NCBI RefSeq assembly: GCF_011044495.1
Contig: NZ_CP049143.1
Coordinates: 3,658,001 to 3,722,000 of the forward strand
From: Roseimicrobium sp. ORNL1
Lineage (GTDB): Bacteria; Verrucomicrobiota; Verrucomicrobiia; Verrucomicrobiales; Verrucomicrobiaceae
DNA: 64,000 bases
Direction of reading: 5' to 3'
Shown: piece by piece, positions 27,229 to 36,324 of the stretch
Position numbering within the stretch: position 1 is the first letter of the stretch
Layout: the number at the start of each line of letters is the position of its first letter
The notes under the pieces: generated by a model
The model's database searches: none
Told to the model about the DNA's origin: nothing
Seen by the model: only the letters and a program-made list of their open reading frames with translations
Translations under genes and position numbers: made by a program

Positions 27229-27975
27229 TCATCCAGCCGTGGCGGATTTTGAGCCGTGGTGAGCCGAATGATTCTTCCGTCCCTGCCTCAAGAGCCGCGC
27301 CTCACGCTCGCGCGCAATCTGCAGCGATAGCGCAATCAGGTCTGCCTCGGTCACGTCCACGAAAGAGTCGAGTTCCTTCAAGGCCTTGACGATGTCCTCG
27401 TGCTCGTTCTCGCGCCCGAACGGGTGAGCCTTGTTGGGGTGCTTCCTTTTGGAAAGGGCCGCGGGATAGCGACGCCAAGGGAAGGGCCAATTGAAGACCA
27501 CGGCGACGGCCAGCATGATGGCCACATTCACCAGCACGGGCCACAGGACGAAGTGAAAGCCCATCGCATGGATGGCATCACCACCAAGGACTGCGGTCAG
27601 GGCGGTGGCGCCGCCGGGTGGGTGGATGCACTTCAAGAGATGCATGGCCAGGATGGCGCTGCCCACGGCACAACCGGCGGCAATCCAATCATGGCCCAAG
27701 TACTGGGCACTCAGAACGCCCAGCAGGGCGGAAACACCGTGGCCTGCCGCCAGCGGCCAGGGCTGGGACAATTGACCATGAGGAACGCCGAACAGCAGCA
27801 CCGCGCTCGCTCCCATGGAGGCAATTACACAGGCCGCGTTTTCCACGCCGAGCAGGTGATGCGTGCTCCACACCAGCAGACAAATGGCCACCAGGCCGCC
27901 AAGGCCTGAGAGCACCTTTTCTTTCTGGGAAACCGCACTGAGCTCGACGCCAAGCAGGGAATAGAAAATCCTCAT
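27229..27975 (-). CDS. HPP family membrane protein
   Basis: 248 residues. The N-terminal 165 residues form four to six membrane helices with the family marks ASMGASAVLLFGVPHGQLSQ and CIHPPGGATALTAVLGG, the His-Pro-Pro motif at about 121-123. A cytosolic tail (about 175-248) is hydrophilic and helical and lacks CBS repeats seen in some relatives. In cyanobacteria and plants, HPP proteins have been implicated in nitrite transport across membranes. Role here is unknown. It stands alone, convergent with the small membrane gene, and the start at 27975 has no clear ribosome site. Confidence 0.85.
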   Translation of the reverse strand: MRIFYSLLGVELSAVSQKEKVLSGLGGLVAICLLVWSTHHLLGVENAACVIASMGASAVLLFGVPHGQLSQPWPLAAGHGVSALLGVLSAQYLGHDWIAAGCAVGSAILAMHLLKCIHPPGGATALTAVLGGDAIHAMGFHFVLWPVLVNVAIMLAVAVVFNWPFPWRRYPAALSKRKHPNKAHPFGRENEHEDIVKALKELDSFVDVTEADLIALSLQIAREREARLLRQGRKNHSAHHGSKSATAG

Positions 27976-28126
27976 CTCGCCGGAGTCGGTGGAACGAAAG
28001 CGAAAGCAAAGGGTGCCATCACCAAGACGTGGTCAGGTGATAAGATCGCTACTGGAGGAGGAGGGCACTGAAGACTTGGCATGCGAACAAGTGGAAGGTG
28101 AGGATGCGTGGAAGCGAGGGTAATAA

Positions 28127-29425
28127 TCAAGAAGCCGGCTTCGAGTCCCAAGCGGCGCGGATCTCAGGTTCCGTTTCGAGAAGGATCTGCCGGATGGACT
28201 GACGTTCGTCGGCGTCCAGTTGCGCATAGTCGTCGGCGACTGCGCGACCGGAGAGGACATCATCCAGAAGCGCGTAGACACGCGCCTTCAGGACATCCGG
28301 CATCGCCTTGAAGGTGGCGGAGTGGATCATGTAGCTGCACCTGTGCTTGAACATGCGGGTGTGCAGGTCGAAGTCCTTCAGTGAGGCCCCATTGGTGGAG
28401 GTCTTGCGATTGCGACGGAACGCGGCCTGAAAGGCATCGCCACCGATGACACCACCCTCTTTGAGTGCGTACTCGCCGGTGAAGAGCAGCAACTCGACGA
28501 TTTTCTCCGCCCGCTTGGTCACGATGCGCTGCTGCGCCACTTCATCGGGAGCGCTGCTGTCGCCCTTGCGCACTTGTTCGTGCATGCGCCTCACGACGCG
28601 GGCGGCATCCTGGAGGGTGTTGTGGAGGACATACTGGTGCTCCAGCACCATGAGGGCGACGAGGTCGCTGGTGTCCGAGAGATAGGGTTCGACCGGAAAC
28701 CACCCGGTCAGGGACTCGATGTTCGCGCCCTTCCGGCGATCCAGCACCATGCCCCGAGGGCCTTTCTCGGCCATGACGTTCCCCATGTGATAATCCGTGC
28801 CATGCCGACCGGTCACATACCAGCCGCCCCAGCGTTCGCCCAAGGGGCTCTCGGCAGAGGTGACAAAGCGATCCTCATTTCCCATGGGATAGCCGGAGGA
28901 CCGGGTGTACACCGACTGCACCTGCAGGTCGCCGCCGACGTGGCAGCTCGCGCATTGGTTGGACCGGATGAGGCGCGGCTTGGCAGGGGAGGGGGCGGGC
29001 CTCGGGCGGTGAATCAGGTAGTACTGCAGGTCGCCGCCGGGCTCGGAGGACACGACTTCCAGGTCGCCGCCCTGCACCCAGCCGATGTAGCACTCCTCAC
29101 TATAATAGAGGGCACGCGGCGTGGACGGGCTGATGAGGGTCTTCTGCAGGCTTGTCTTGGAGAAGACCAGCACCTGGGACTCCGCCGGGATGTTCAGTTC
29201 CTTGAGCAGGCTGCTGAGGAAAGCCTTGTCCGAGGAGGTGTCGAGCTTGGTCTGGCCGGATTCCACTCGCCGCCAGAGCAGGGCAACGGGATCCCGTGAG
29301 TCCTGCCATGCGGCATCTTCGGTCTCTCCGTCCGCCCAAAGCGGAGCCGCCGCCATGACCATCAGGGTCGCGAGGACCTTCAGGGATGACGGGAGCCACT
29401 CGGGGGCATGGATGCCACGGGACAT
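28127..29425 (-). CDS. Secreted cytochrome-c-like protein with single CXXCH
   Basis: 432 residues. A long N-terminal signal (hydrophobic part SLKVLATLMVMAAAPLW) suggests export. A single haem-attachment motif CASCH lies near residue 158, inside LIRSNQCASCHVGGDLQVQ. The sequence around it resembles large periplasmic cytochrome c proteins in Planctomycetota and Verrucomicrobiota that carry one haem in a mainly helical scaffold. The region FSKTSLQKTLISPSTPRALYY upstream of the haem site is typical of this group. No second haem or Met ligand can be fixed by eye. It stands as a single gene; 340 bp separate it from the LOG gene. Partner and role are unknown. Confidence 0.75.
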   Translation of the reverse strand: MSRGIHAPEWLPSSLKVLATLMVMAAAPLWADGETEDAAWQDSRDPVALLWRRVESGQTKLDTSSDKAFLSSLLKELNIPAESQVLVFSKTSLQKTLISPSTPRALYYSEECYIGWVQGGDLEVVSSEPGGDLQYYLIHRPRPAPSPAKPRLIRSNQCASCHVGGDLQVQSVYTRSSGYPMGNEDRFVTSAESPLGERWGGWYVTGRHGTDYHMGNVMAEKGPRGMVLDRRKGANIESLTGWFPVEPYLSDTSDLVALMVLEHQYVLHNTLQDAARVVRRMHEQVRKGDSSAPDEVAQQRIVTKRAEKIVELLLFTGEYALKEGGVIGGDAFQAAFRRNRKTSTNGASLKDFDLHTRMFKHRCSYMIHSATFKAMPDVLKARVYALLDDVLSGRAVADDYAQLDADERQSIRQILLETEPEIRAAWDSKPAS

Positions 29426-29561
29426 GGGAATGGGGGCGAAATAGGTAAATGAAGTACCGCTTTAAACAAGCATTTGATGCGCATATTTTTGGCAGTGAAC
29501 GGCAAAGGTTGCGCTGCTACCTCGCTGCGACCGGGGCGTGGACCGGAAGCGAAAGGCAGAG

Positions 29562-29728
29562 CAAAGGAGCGTGGACACTCTTGTCCGCCGTTCTGTTACA
29601 CAGTGACTTTCATGGTGTGGAAGTCGCTGGTGACACGTCTGGAGCAGCTGGTGAAGGGGGCCTTGCCTGCCAGATGAAAGGGGGGTGGTCGGTCAGGGGT
29701 GGCGGACAAGAGTGTCCGCGCTCCTTTG
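29562..29728. repeat. 28-bp inverted repeat with 111-bp spacer
   Basis: 29562-29589 and 29701-29728 are reverse complements of each other with one mismatch; the arm contains CACTCTTGTCCGCC. It occupies most of the 340-bp gap 29426-29765, in which no gene is seen (frames there lack signals and mirror the repeat). It lies after the LOG gene and before the cytochrome gene on the minus strand. Possibly a small non-autonomous element or a folded RNA. Confidence 0.75.
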
Positions 29729-29765
29729 AAATGCCCAACGCTTCACCTTGTGGTCGAAGGGCCTG

Positions 29766-30332
29766 TCACAGCCACTTCCCCGAATCCACCGGCTCAAAGG
29801 CCTGCATCGCGGACAGGAGTTCCTTCGCGTCCGTCGCCACCAGCAGCATGGCGCGGTGCATGGGCTTAAGCAGGCCCTTGGCGGTCATGTGGTCGAGTTG
29901 GGCGAGCATGAGGTCGTAAAAACCGTCCACATTCAGCAGGCCAACCGGTTTGTGATGGAAGCCGAGCTGGAGCCAGGCGATGACCTCGAAAAGTTCCTCC
30001 AGGGTGCCATAGCCGCCGGGCAGCACCAGGAAGCCGTCGGCGTGCTCCATCATGAGCCGCTTCCGCTCATGCATGGTGTCCGTTTCAATGAGCTTGGTCA
30101 GACCGCGGTGTTCCTTTTCCAGTTCGACGAGTTTCCGGGGGATGACGCCGATGACCTGTCCGCCGCCTTCTAGCACGGCATCCGCCACGGTGCCCATGAG
30201 CCCCACGCTGCCGCCGCCATACACCAGGCCCAAACCCTGCGCCGCCAGTTCGCGACCGACCGCGACCGCGGCCTCGGTGAAGGCGGGATCATTCCCAAAG
30301 CTTGAACCACAATAAACACACACGCGGTGCAT
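29766..30332 (-). CDS. LOG family protein (cytokinin riboside 5'-monophosphate phosphoribohydrolase-like)
   Basis: 188 residues with the Rossmann-like LOG fold. Nucleotide-binding start VCVYCGSSFGNDPAF, LVYGGGSVGLMG, and the family signature HERKRLMMEHADGFLVLPGGYGTLEE at about 87-112, read as separate Arg/Lys and PGGYGTLEE motifs. Length (about 190) matches type I LOG enzymes, which release cytokinin base or hydrolyse nucleotide 5'-monophosphates. No fusion domain. It is divergent from the macroglobulin gene (160 bp between starts). Likely cytoplasmic. Confidence 0.93.
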   Translation of the reverse strand: MHRVCVYCGSSFGNDPAFTEAAVAVGRELAAQGLGLVYGGGSVGLMGTVADAVLEGGGQVIGVIPRKLVELEKEHRGLTKLIETDTMHERKRLMMEHADGFLVLPGGYGTLEELFEVIAWLQLGFHHKPVGLLNVDGFYDLMLAQLDHMTAKGLLKPMHRAMLLVATDAKELLSAMQAFEPVDSGKWL

Positions 30333-30492
30333 CCGTCGGTACTGGCGTGTCTTGCAACCGCGCTCAAGCTAAATTCATCTTTTGCTGTCACAGGGAGCGA
30401 ATTCGCAACAACACTGTCATACAGATTTCGCACACCTCGCTCGTCCTTCGACGACAGTGCTGCTATGCTGCTGCTCTAAAGCAACCTCCGTC

Positions 30493-33400
30493 ATGAAAGC
30501 CAGTGCCCTCCTGCTGACCCTGCTGGGTCTTTTAACCGTTGCGAGCCCCGTGCCCGCTGCTGAACTCGTCATCGACAACGAAACGCTTCTGCCCTCCAGC
30601 ACCCTGGAGTTGCGATTTGATAACGCGATGATCGGAAAGGAGAAGGTGGGTACGGTGGAGAAAACTTCGCCGCTGGTTTCCGACCCTGCAGTCGAGGGGG
30701 AATTCAAGTGGACCAGCACCCGAAGCGGACAGTTCCATTTCACCAAGGCGCCTGCCATCAGCACCACGTATTCCTTCACCCTGCGCAAGGGACTGAAGGA
30801 TGCGACGGGCAAGGCGGTGGCCGTGGAGGAACTCGGCGAGTATGAAACGGAAGCCTTCCGTGTGGCGGATGACTACAAGGAGTACCCGTACAGCTTCGGC
30901 GACTCCGCACGCCGCACGCCGGTGTTTCTCCTCCAGTTCTCCGATGAAATCGATGCCGCCGTCGCCGAGCGGCAATTTCATTTCGTGAGCCGCTTCGGCA
31001 CGCAACCCATCCCGGCGAAGGTGCGCCTGGCCACGGGCAAGGACTTCAAGAAGCGCTACGGCACGGATCTGGTCCCCACCTGGGACGAGCAGGCGAAGGG
31101 CGTGAAACCCACGGTCAAGGATGACGAGACCCGCCCGAATGCGGTGATTGTGCAGACGTCCGAGCCACTGCCTCCCGGGGTGGACTGGACGCTGGTGATG
31201 CCCGCCGATTTCACCAATGCCGGTGGCAATGCCATCCTGGGTGAGGAAGCGCGCTACGAGTGGGGCTCGGTGCAGGTGCTGGCCTTCAAGAATGTGGAGA
31301 CAGAGAACCACTTCGACGGACCGCACACGATTGGGGTGAACTTCAACAAGTCCATCCGCAACAGTGGCCTCTCCGACACGGATCTGGAGAAGGCGCGTGT
31401 GGAAGCCGCCAAGTATGTGACCGTGGAGCCCGCGGTGCCGGATATGAAGGTGAACCTGGGCTGGTCCTCATTGGAGATCGAAGGCAACTTCGCCCTGGAT
31501 ACACCCTACACCGTGACGGTGAACTCCGGCCTGCCTGGCGCGGATGAACTGCCGCTGGAGAATGCGGTGCGCCAGATGGTGACCTTCAAGGCGAGCCCGG
31601 TCTTCGTCTCCACCAGTGCCGGCACGAGCACGCAGCTCTCCACCGGCAACGGTCTGCTGGATATCTATGGTGCAAACTTCAAGGAGATGCGCATCCGGGC
31701 GAAGCAGCTCAGTGACGCCGACTTGCTCCAGGCACGCACCCTGTATGACCAGGAGTACGAACGTTTCGACTACAGCGAGAAGAACAAGACTCCGGCTCGC
31801 GAACGCCTGACGCCCTTTGAGAAGCTGCCGGGCAAGGTGGTGTTTGAGAAGGTGATCACCAACACCCAGCCGCTGGAGCGTGGTTCGCTGCATTCCATCA
31901 ACTGGCGTGATGCCCTTGGCCAGACCGCCGCGGCGCCGCTCTTCCTCGAAATCGAGGCCGTGCCACAGGATGGAGCTCCTGCGGGCGCCATCCTGAACCG
32001 CAGCATCGTGGAGTTCACCGACATCGGCCTCATGGTGAAGAACACCGGTGAGGAAGCGCTCGTGTATGCCTTCTCCCTGAAGACGGGCAAGGCGCTGCCC
32101 GGGGTGCAGCTTACCCTGGCGGATGTGGGACTCAATTCCCTCAAGTCCGCGCAGACGGATGACAAGGGCATGGCCGTGGTACCCAGCCAGGACGCCGAGT
32201 GGGTGCTAGCCAAGAGCGGTGACGACTGCACCGCGTCCCTCTGCAATGGACGGCAAAACCGCGTCGGCATCTGGGGCCACGATATCAATATCGGCTGGGG
32301 CGATCCCTGGAAGGCGAAGAATGAGACCTTCATCTTCGCCGACCGTCCCGTGTACAAGCCCGGCGAGAAGGCCAATGTGAAGGCCATCACCCGCCTGCGT
32401 ACCGGAGATGCCCTGACCCTTGGCCAGCCCACGAAGGCAAAGCTGACCATGACCGACCCGCGCAACCGTGAGGTGCTCAACAAGGAGATCACCTTCACTG
32501 CGAACGGCACCTGGAGCGACCAGATCGCCCTGCCGGATGGCGCGGTGGGCTGGTACAGCTTGAACATCCGCTTCCGCGAACCCAAGGAAGGCGAGGATGA
32601 ATACGAAACCGGCGCGTTGGTGAACCTGGCGCTCCGTGTGGACGAGTACAAGCCGAACACCTTTGAAGTGAAACTGGATGGAGAAAAATTCCAGGTTGGC
32701 AAGGATCGCATCAAGGTGCCGCTCAAGGCGAACTATTACATGGGCAAGGCGCTCTCCTCGGCCAAGGCGACGTGGAGCGCCGGTCTCGTGACTGAATACA
32801 CGCCGCCGGATGAATTTGCCGAGTACCACTTCGGCGATGCCCCCGCGTGGTGGCACTATGGCAAGGACCGTGATGACGAAACTGCGTCTGAGGATGAAGA
32901 CGAAGACTCCAACAGCTGGGGTGCGCACGGCGAGCTCACGCTCAATGACGACGGCACGGCCTCCATCGAGCTGCCTCCGCCTCCCGCGCACAAGCAGGCG
33001 CTGCCGCAGACCATCTCCGTGTATGCGGACGTCACGGACGTGAATCAGCAGACGATCGCGGCGAACACGGAATTCAAGATTCCGGGTGCGGACTTCATCG
33101 TGGGCACCAAGACGCGCGGCTGGTATGGCAGCGCGGGCAAGGACTTCGCCATCGACTTTGTGGCCATCACGCCGCAGGGCAAGGGCTTCACCGCGCCGGT
33201 GCCGGTGGAAGTGAAACTCGAGCGCCAGGAGTGGAACACGGTGCGCGTCCAAGGTGCCGGTGGCGCCATGACCACCAAGAACCAGAGCGTGCTGGTGGAA
33301 GAATGGAAGTCCCAGGTCGAACTCAAGAGCGTGAATGGAGGCGCGTCGGCAGCCGAACTGAAGTTCACTCCGAAGACTGGTGGCACGTACTTCCTCACCT

Positions 33401-36279
33401 CGACCGCGACGGATGCCAATGGCAAGACGGTACTGAGCCGCAGGGGATTCTATGTGCTTGGCAGCAAGGACTTCCCCTGGGCGTTTGAAGATGGCGCGCG
33501 CATCACGCTGCAGCCGGACAAGACGACCGCGAAGCCCGGTGAAGAGGTGAGCGTGGTGGTGAAGTCACCCATTGCCGGCACCGCGCTGGTGACGGTGGAA
33601 CGCAACCGCATCCACCGCCAGTTCACCGCTCCGGTATCCCCCGAGAATCCCGTGGTGAAGGTGCCGATCACCGATGAAGACGCCCCCAATGCCTACATTT
33701 CCGTGGTGGTGATTCGTGGTGCCGACCAGAGCCCGCAGCCGGACAAGATGCCGGAGTACAAGGTGGGCTACTGCGAGATTGGCGTGGAAAGCAATACCAA
33801 GAAACTCGTGGTCACCACGGAAGCTGCACAACCTTCCGTGCTGCCCAATGGCCAGCAGACCCTCACCGCAACGGTGAAGGATGGCTCGGGCAAGCCGGTG
33901 GAGGGTGGCGAAGTGACCTTCTTCGCCGTGGACGAAGGTGTGCTCAGCCTCATGGAGTTTGAGACACCCAAGCCGTTTGAATTCTTCCACGCGGCCAAGT
34001 CCCTCTATGTCTCCACCTACACCACGCTGGATGCGCTGCTCACGGAAAAGATGGCGGATCGCTACCGTGGCAATAAGGGCATCATGGTGGGTGGTGGTGA
34101 TGCGGAGATCGGCGCGGACATGGCGCTGCGGAAGAACTTCGTGGCCACGGCGGTGTGGCAGGCCTCGCTCATCACGGACAAAGATGGCAAGGTAACCACC
34201 ACCTTCAATGCACCGGATAGCCTCACGCGTTATCGCGTCATGGCCATCGCGGCGAAGGATGGCGATCGCTTCGGCACGGGTGAGTCTGCCTTTGTGGTGA
34301 ACAAGCCCCTCATGGTGGAGCCGGTGGTGCCACGCTTCGCTCATACGGGAGATGAAATCCTGGTGAAGGCCGTGGTGCACAACACCACGCAGCACAGCGG
34401 CCAGGTGGAAGTGGAACTGCAACTCGATGACCATGCGCAGCTCATCACGGAAGAACGTCCGTTTGCTTTGGTCGGCCTGAAGAACCGCACCACCACGAAT
34501 GACGGCAAGTCCGAACGTCGTGTCATCACCCTCAAGGCGGGTGAGACGACCGCGCTGGCCTTCCCCGTGCGCTTCGTGAAGAACGGCCCCACGACCTGGA
34601 AGTGGCAGGCGAAGACCACGGAGTGGAGCGATGCGAAGGCTCTGGGCGATGCCGTGGAATCCAAGTTCGACGTTCACCATCCCGTGCCTGCCCTGCGTGA
34701 AGTGCACTACCTGCAACTCACCAGCGCGAGCGCCAGCCAGGACATGCTGAAGGGTGTGAATCCCCAGCTCCTGGAGAGCAATGGGGAACTGCGCATCGAC
34801 TTCAACCAGTCGCGCCTCAGTGAAGCACGTGATGCCCTGCAATACCTGCTGGAGTATCCCTACGGCTGCGTGGAGCAGACGACCAGTGCTACCTTGCCCT
34901 GGCTCGCACTGAGCAAGTATGAGCCGATGTTCCCCGACCTTCTACAGAAGGACAAGGTGCGTGATGTCATCACGCGGGGGGTGAACCGCATCCTCCAGAT
35001 GCAGACGGACGACGGCGGTCTGGCTTACTGGCCCGGTGGAGAAACGCCCGAACTATGGGCGAGCGCGTACGGCGGCCACTGCCTCTTCAAGGCGAAAGAG
35101 TGGGGCATTCCCATCCCGCAGGCATCGCTGGACAGCCTCACGGACTGGATCAGCAAACAGCTTCGTGAACTCGATCTCGCGAAGACCACCGAGAGCGACA
35201 AGCTCAATGACGCTGCGATGGCTCTCTACACGCTGGCTCGTGCTGGCAAGGCGGAGCCCGCCTATGCCACCACGCTCTACACCCGTCGTGAAAAGATGCC
35301 GGAGACGGCTCGCCTCTTCCTTGCCCTCAGCATGTGTCTGACGAAGGCGCCCGATGCGCAAATCACGGAACTGCTCAAGCCGCAGAAGAATGATGCGAAG
35401 GCAGGACGCTTCTGGCTCGGTGGTGACACCGCTGCCGGTCTGCGCCTCATCGTATGCGCCGACCGCGGACTGACGAAGGAAGCGAATCTCATCGCGGATG
35501 AACTCATGAAGCGCCGTAATGGCGGGGGCCACTGGGGTACCACCTTCAGCAACTCCTGGATTCTCACCGGCCTCTCCACACTAGAGCGTCCCGTGAAGGA
35601 TCCGCAGCCGCTGAACTTCAGCGTGGCCATCCGCGACCAGGAGAAGCCCTTTGCGCTGGCTCACCCGCTGGACACCACCACGGCGATGCTGAACTTCACC
35701 TCGAAGAAGGATGCGCCGACCGCGAAGGTAACGCTGCCGCAGGACAAGACGCTACGCGCCCGCGTGGAAGTGAAGGCTTGGCCGGAGCTCAAGACCTTCC
35801 AGCCTGTGCAGAAGGGATTCGGCGTGACGCGTCGTTATGAGAGGCTGACGCCCACCGGCATGCTGGAGCCCGCGGAGAACCTGCGCGTGGGTGACCTCAT
35901 CGTGGTCACGCTCGACATCAATGTGATGAAGGGCAATCGCTACCTCGCGTTGGAGGACAGGCTGCCGAGCGTGTTCGAACCGGTGAATCCCGAATTCACC
36001 ACGCAGAACAAGAAGAAGGATGCCGATGCCGAGGACAATGCGTGGTACTGCGATCATCGCGAGCTGCGCCATGACCGTGCGCTCTTCTTCACCAATGACT
36101 GGAGCACGCTTGGCAAGTTCCAGTTGAAGTACCTCGCGCGTGTCATCGCAGAAGGTGATGTCGTTGCTCCTCCGGCGCGCATCGAGGCGATGTATGATCC
36201 TTCCCACTATGGCACCAGCGGTGTGCAGCGCGTGCAGACCCTGCCCATGAGCGACGGCAAGAACGTTGCGGGCCAGTAA
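30493..36279 (+). CDS. Alpha-2-macroglobulin family protein with thioester motif
   Basis: 1928 residues from ATG at 30493, where a Sec signal begins (MKASALLLTLLGLLTVASPV). Internal layout: macroglobulin beta domains (about 25-1100), an MG2-type region with RPVYKPGEKANVKA, an alpha-2-macroglobulin core (FNAPDSLTRYRVMAIAAKDG, about 1240), the thioester site YGCVEQTTSA with Cys1459 and Gln1462, and an alpha-hairpin toroid after it (PGGETPELWASAYG). The thioester can trap attacking proteases covalently. Unlike E. coli YfhM there is no lipobox Cys, so it is probably soluble in the periplasm. It is followed after 45 bp, with a hairpin between, by pbpC, the classic macroglobulin-PBP1C pair thought to guard and repair the wall when it is breached. 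Confidence 0.93.
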   Translation: MKASALLLTLLGLLTVASPVPAAELVIDNETLLPSSTLELRFDNAMIGKEKVGTVEKTSPLVSDPAVEGEFKWTSTRSGQFHFTKAPAISTTYSFTLRKGLKDATGKAVAVEELGEYETEAFRVADDYKEYPYSFGDSARRTPVFLLQFSDEIDAAVAERQFHFVSRFGTQPIPAKVRLATGKDFKKRYGTDLVPTWDEQAKGVKPTVKDDETRPNAVIVQTSEPLPPGVDWTLVMPADFTNAGGNAILGEEARYEWGSVQVLAFKNVETENHFDGPHTIGVNFNKSIRNSGLSDTDLEKARVEAAKYVTVEPAVPDMKVNLGWSSLEIEGNFALDTPYTVTVNSGLPGADELPLENAVRQMVTFKASPVFVSTSAGTSTQLSTGNGLLDIYGANFKEMRIRAKQLSDADLLQARTLYDQEYERFDYSEKNKTPARERLTPFEKLPGKVVFEKVITNTQPLERGSLHSINWRDALGQTAAAPLFLEIEAVPQDGAPAGAILNRSIVEFTDIGLMVKNTGEEALVYAFSLKTGKALPGVQLTLADVGLNSLKSAQTDDKGMAVVPSQDAEWVLAKSGDDCTASLCNGRQNRVGIWGHDINIGWGDPWKAKNETFIFADRPVYKPGEKANVKAITRLRTGDALTLGQPTKAKLTMTDPRNREVLNKEITFTANGTWSDQIALPDGAVGWYSLNIRFREPKEGEDEYETGALVNLALRVDEYKPNTFEVKLDGEKFQVGKDRIKVPLKANYYMGKALSSAKATWSAGLVTEYTPPDEFAEYHFGDAPAWWHYGKDRDDETASEDEDEDSNSWGAHGELTLNDDGTASIELPPPPAHKQALPQTISVYADVTDVNQQTIAANTEFKIPGADFIVGTKTRGWYGSAGKDFAIDFVAITPQGKGFTAPVPVEVKLERQEWNTVRVQGAGGAMTTKNQSVLVEEWKSQVELKSVNGGASAAELKFTPKTGGTYFLTSTATDANGKTVLSRRGFYVLGSKDFPWAFEDGARITLQPDKTTAKPGEEVSVVVKSPIAGTALVTVERNRIHRQFTAPVSPENPVVKVPITDEDAPNAYISVVVIRGADQSPQPDKMPEYKVGYCEIGVESNTKKLVVTTEAAQPSVLPNGQQTLTATVKDGSGKPVEGGEVTFFAVDEGVLSLMEFETPKPFEFFHAAKSLYVSTYTTLDALLTEKMADRYRGNKGIMVGGGDAEIGADMALRKNFVATAVWQASLITDKDGKVTTTFNAPDSLTRYRVMAIAAKDGDRFGTGESAFVVNKPLMVEPVVPRFAHTGDEILVKAVVHNTTQHSGQVEVELQLDDHAQLITEERPFALVGLKNRTTTNDGKSERRVITLKAGETTALAFPVRFVKNGPTTWKWQAKTTEWSDAKALGDAVESKFDVHHPVPALREVHYLQLTSASASQDMLKGVNPQLLESNGELRIDFNQSRLSEARDALQYLLEYPYGCVEQTTSATLPWLALSKYEPMFPDLLQKDKVRDVITRGVNRILQMQTDDGGLAYWPGGETPELWASAYGGHCLFKAKEWGIPIPQASLDSLTDWISKQLRELDLAKTTESDKLNDAAMALYTLARAGKAEPAYATTLYTRREKMPETARLFLALSMCLTKAPDAQITELLKPQKNDAKAGRFWLGGDTAAGLRLIVCADRGLTKEANLIADELMKRRNGGGHWGTTFSNSWILTGLSTLERPVKDPQPLNFSVAIRDQEKPFALAHPLDTTTAMLNFTSKKDAPTAKVTLPQDKTLRARVEVKAWPELKTFQPVQKGFGVTRRYERLTPTGMLEPAENLRVGDLIVVTLDINVMKGNRYLALEDRLPSVFEPVNPEFTTQNKKKDADAEDNAWYCDHRELRHDRALFFTNDWSTLGKFQLKYLARVIAEGDVVAPPARIEAMYDPSHYGTSGVQRVQTLPMSDGKNVAGQ

Positions 36280-36290
36280 TGCTCTTCATC

Positions 36291-36319
36291 GGCGTGGGAG
36301 TGAATTGCACTCCCACGCC
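36291..36319. promoter_or_regulatory. 12-bp hairpin between macroglobulin gene and pbpC
   Basis: GGCGTGGGAGTG and CACTCCCACGCC flank a five-base loop (AATTG) in the 45-bp gap between the two genes. No T-run follows, so it is not a clean terminator. It may stabilise the upstream message end or lower expression of pbpC relative to the macroglobulin gene. Confidence 0.65.
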
Positions 36320-36324
36320 CAACC

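Noticed and set aside
30532-36207. Long minus-strand frames opposite the macroglobulin gene
   Set aside because: Antisense shadows with His/Arg-rich composition.
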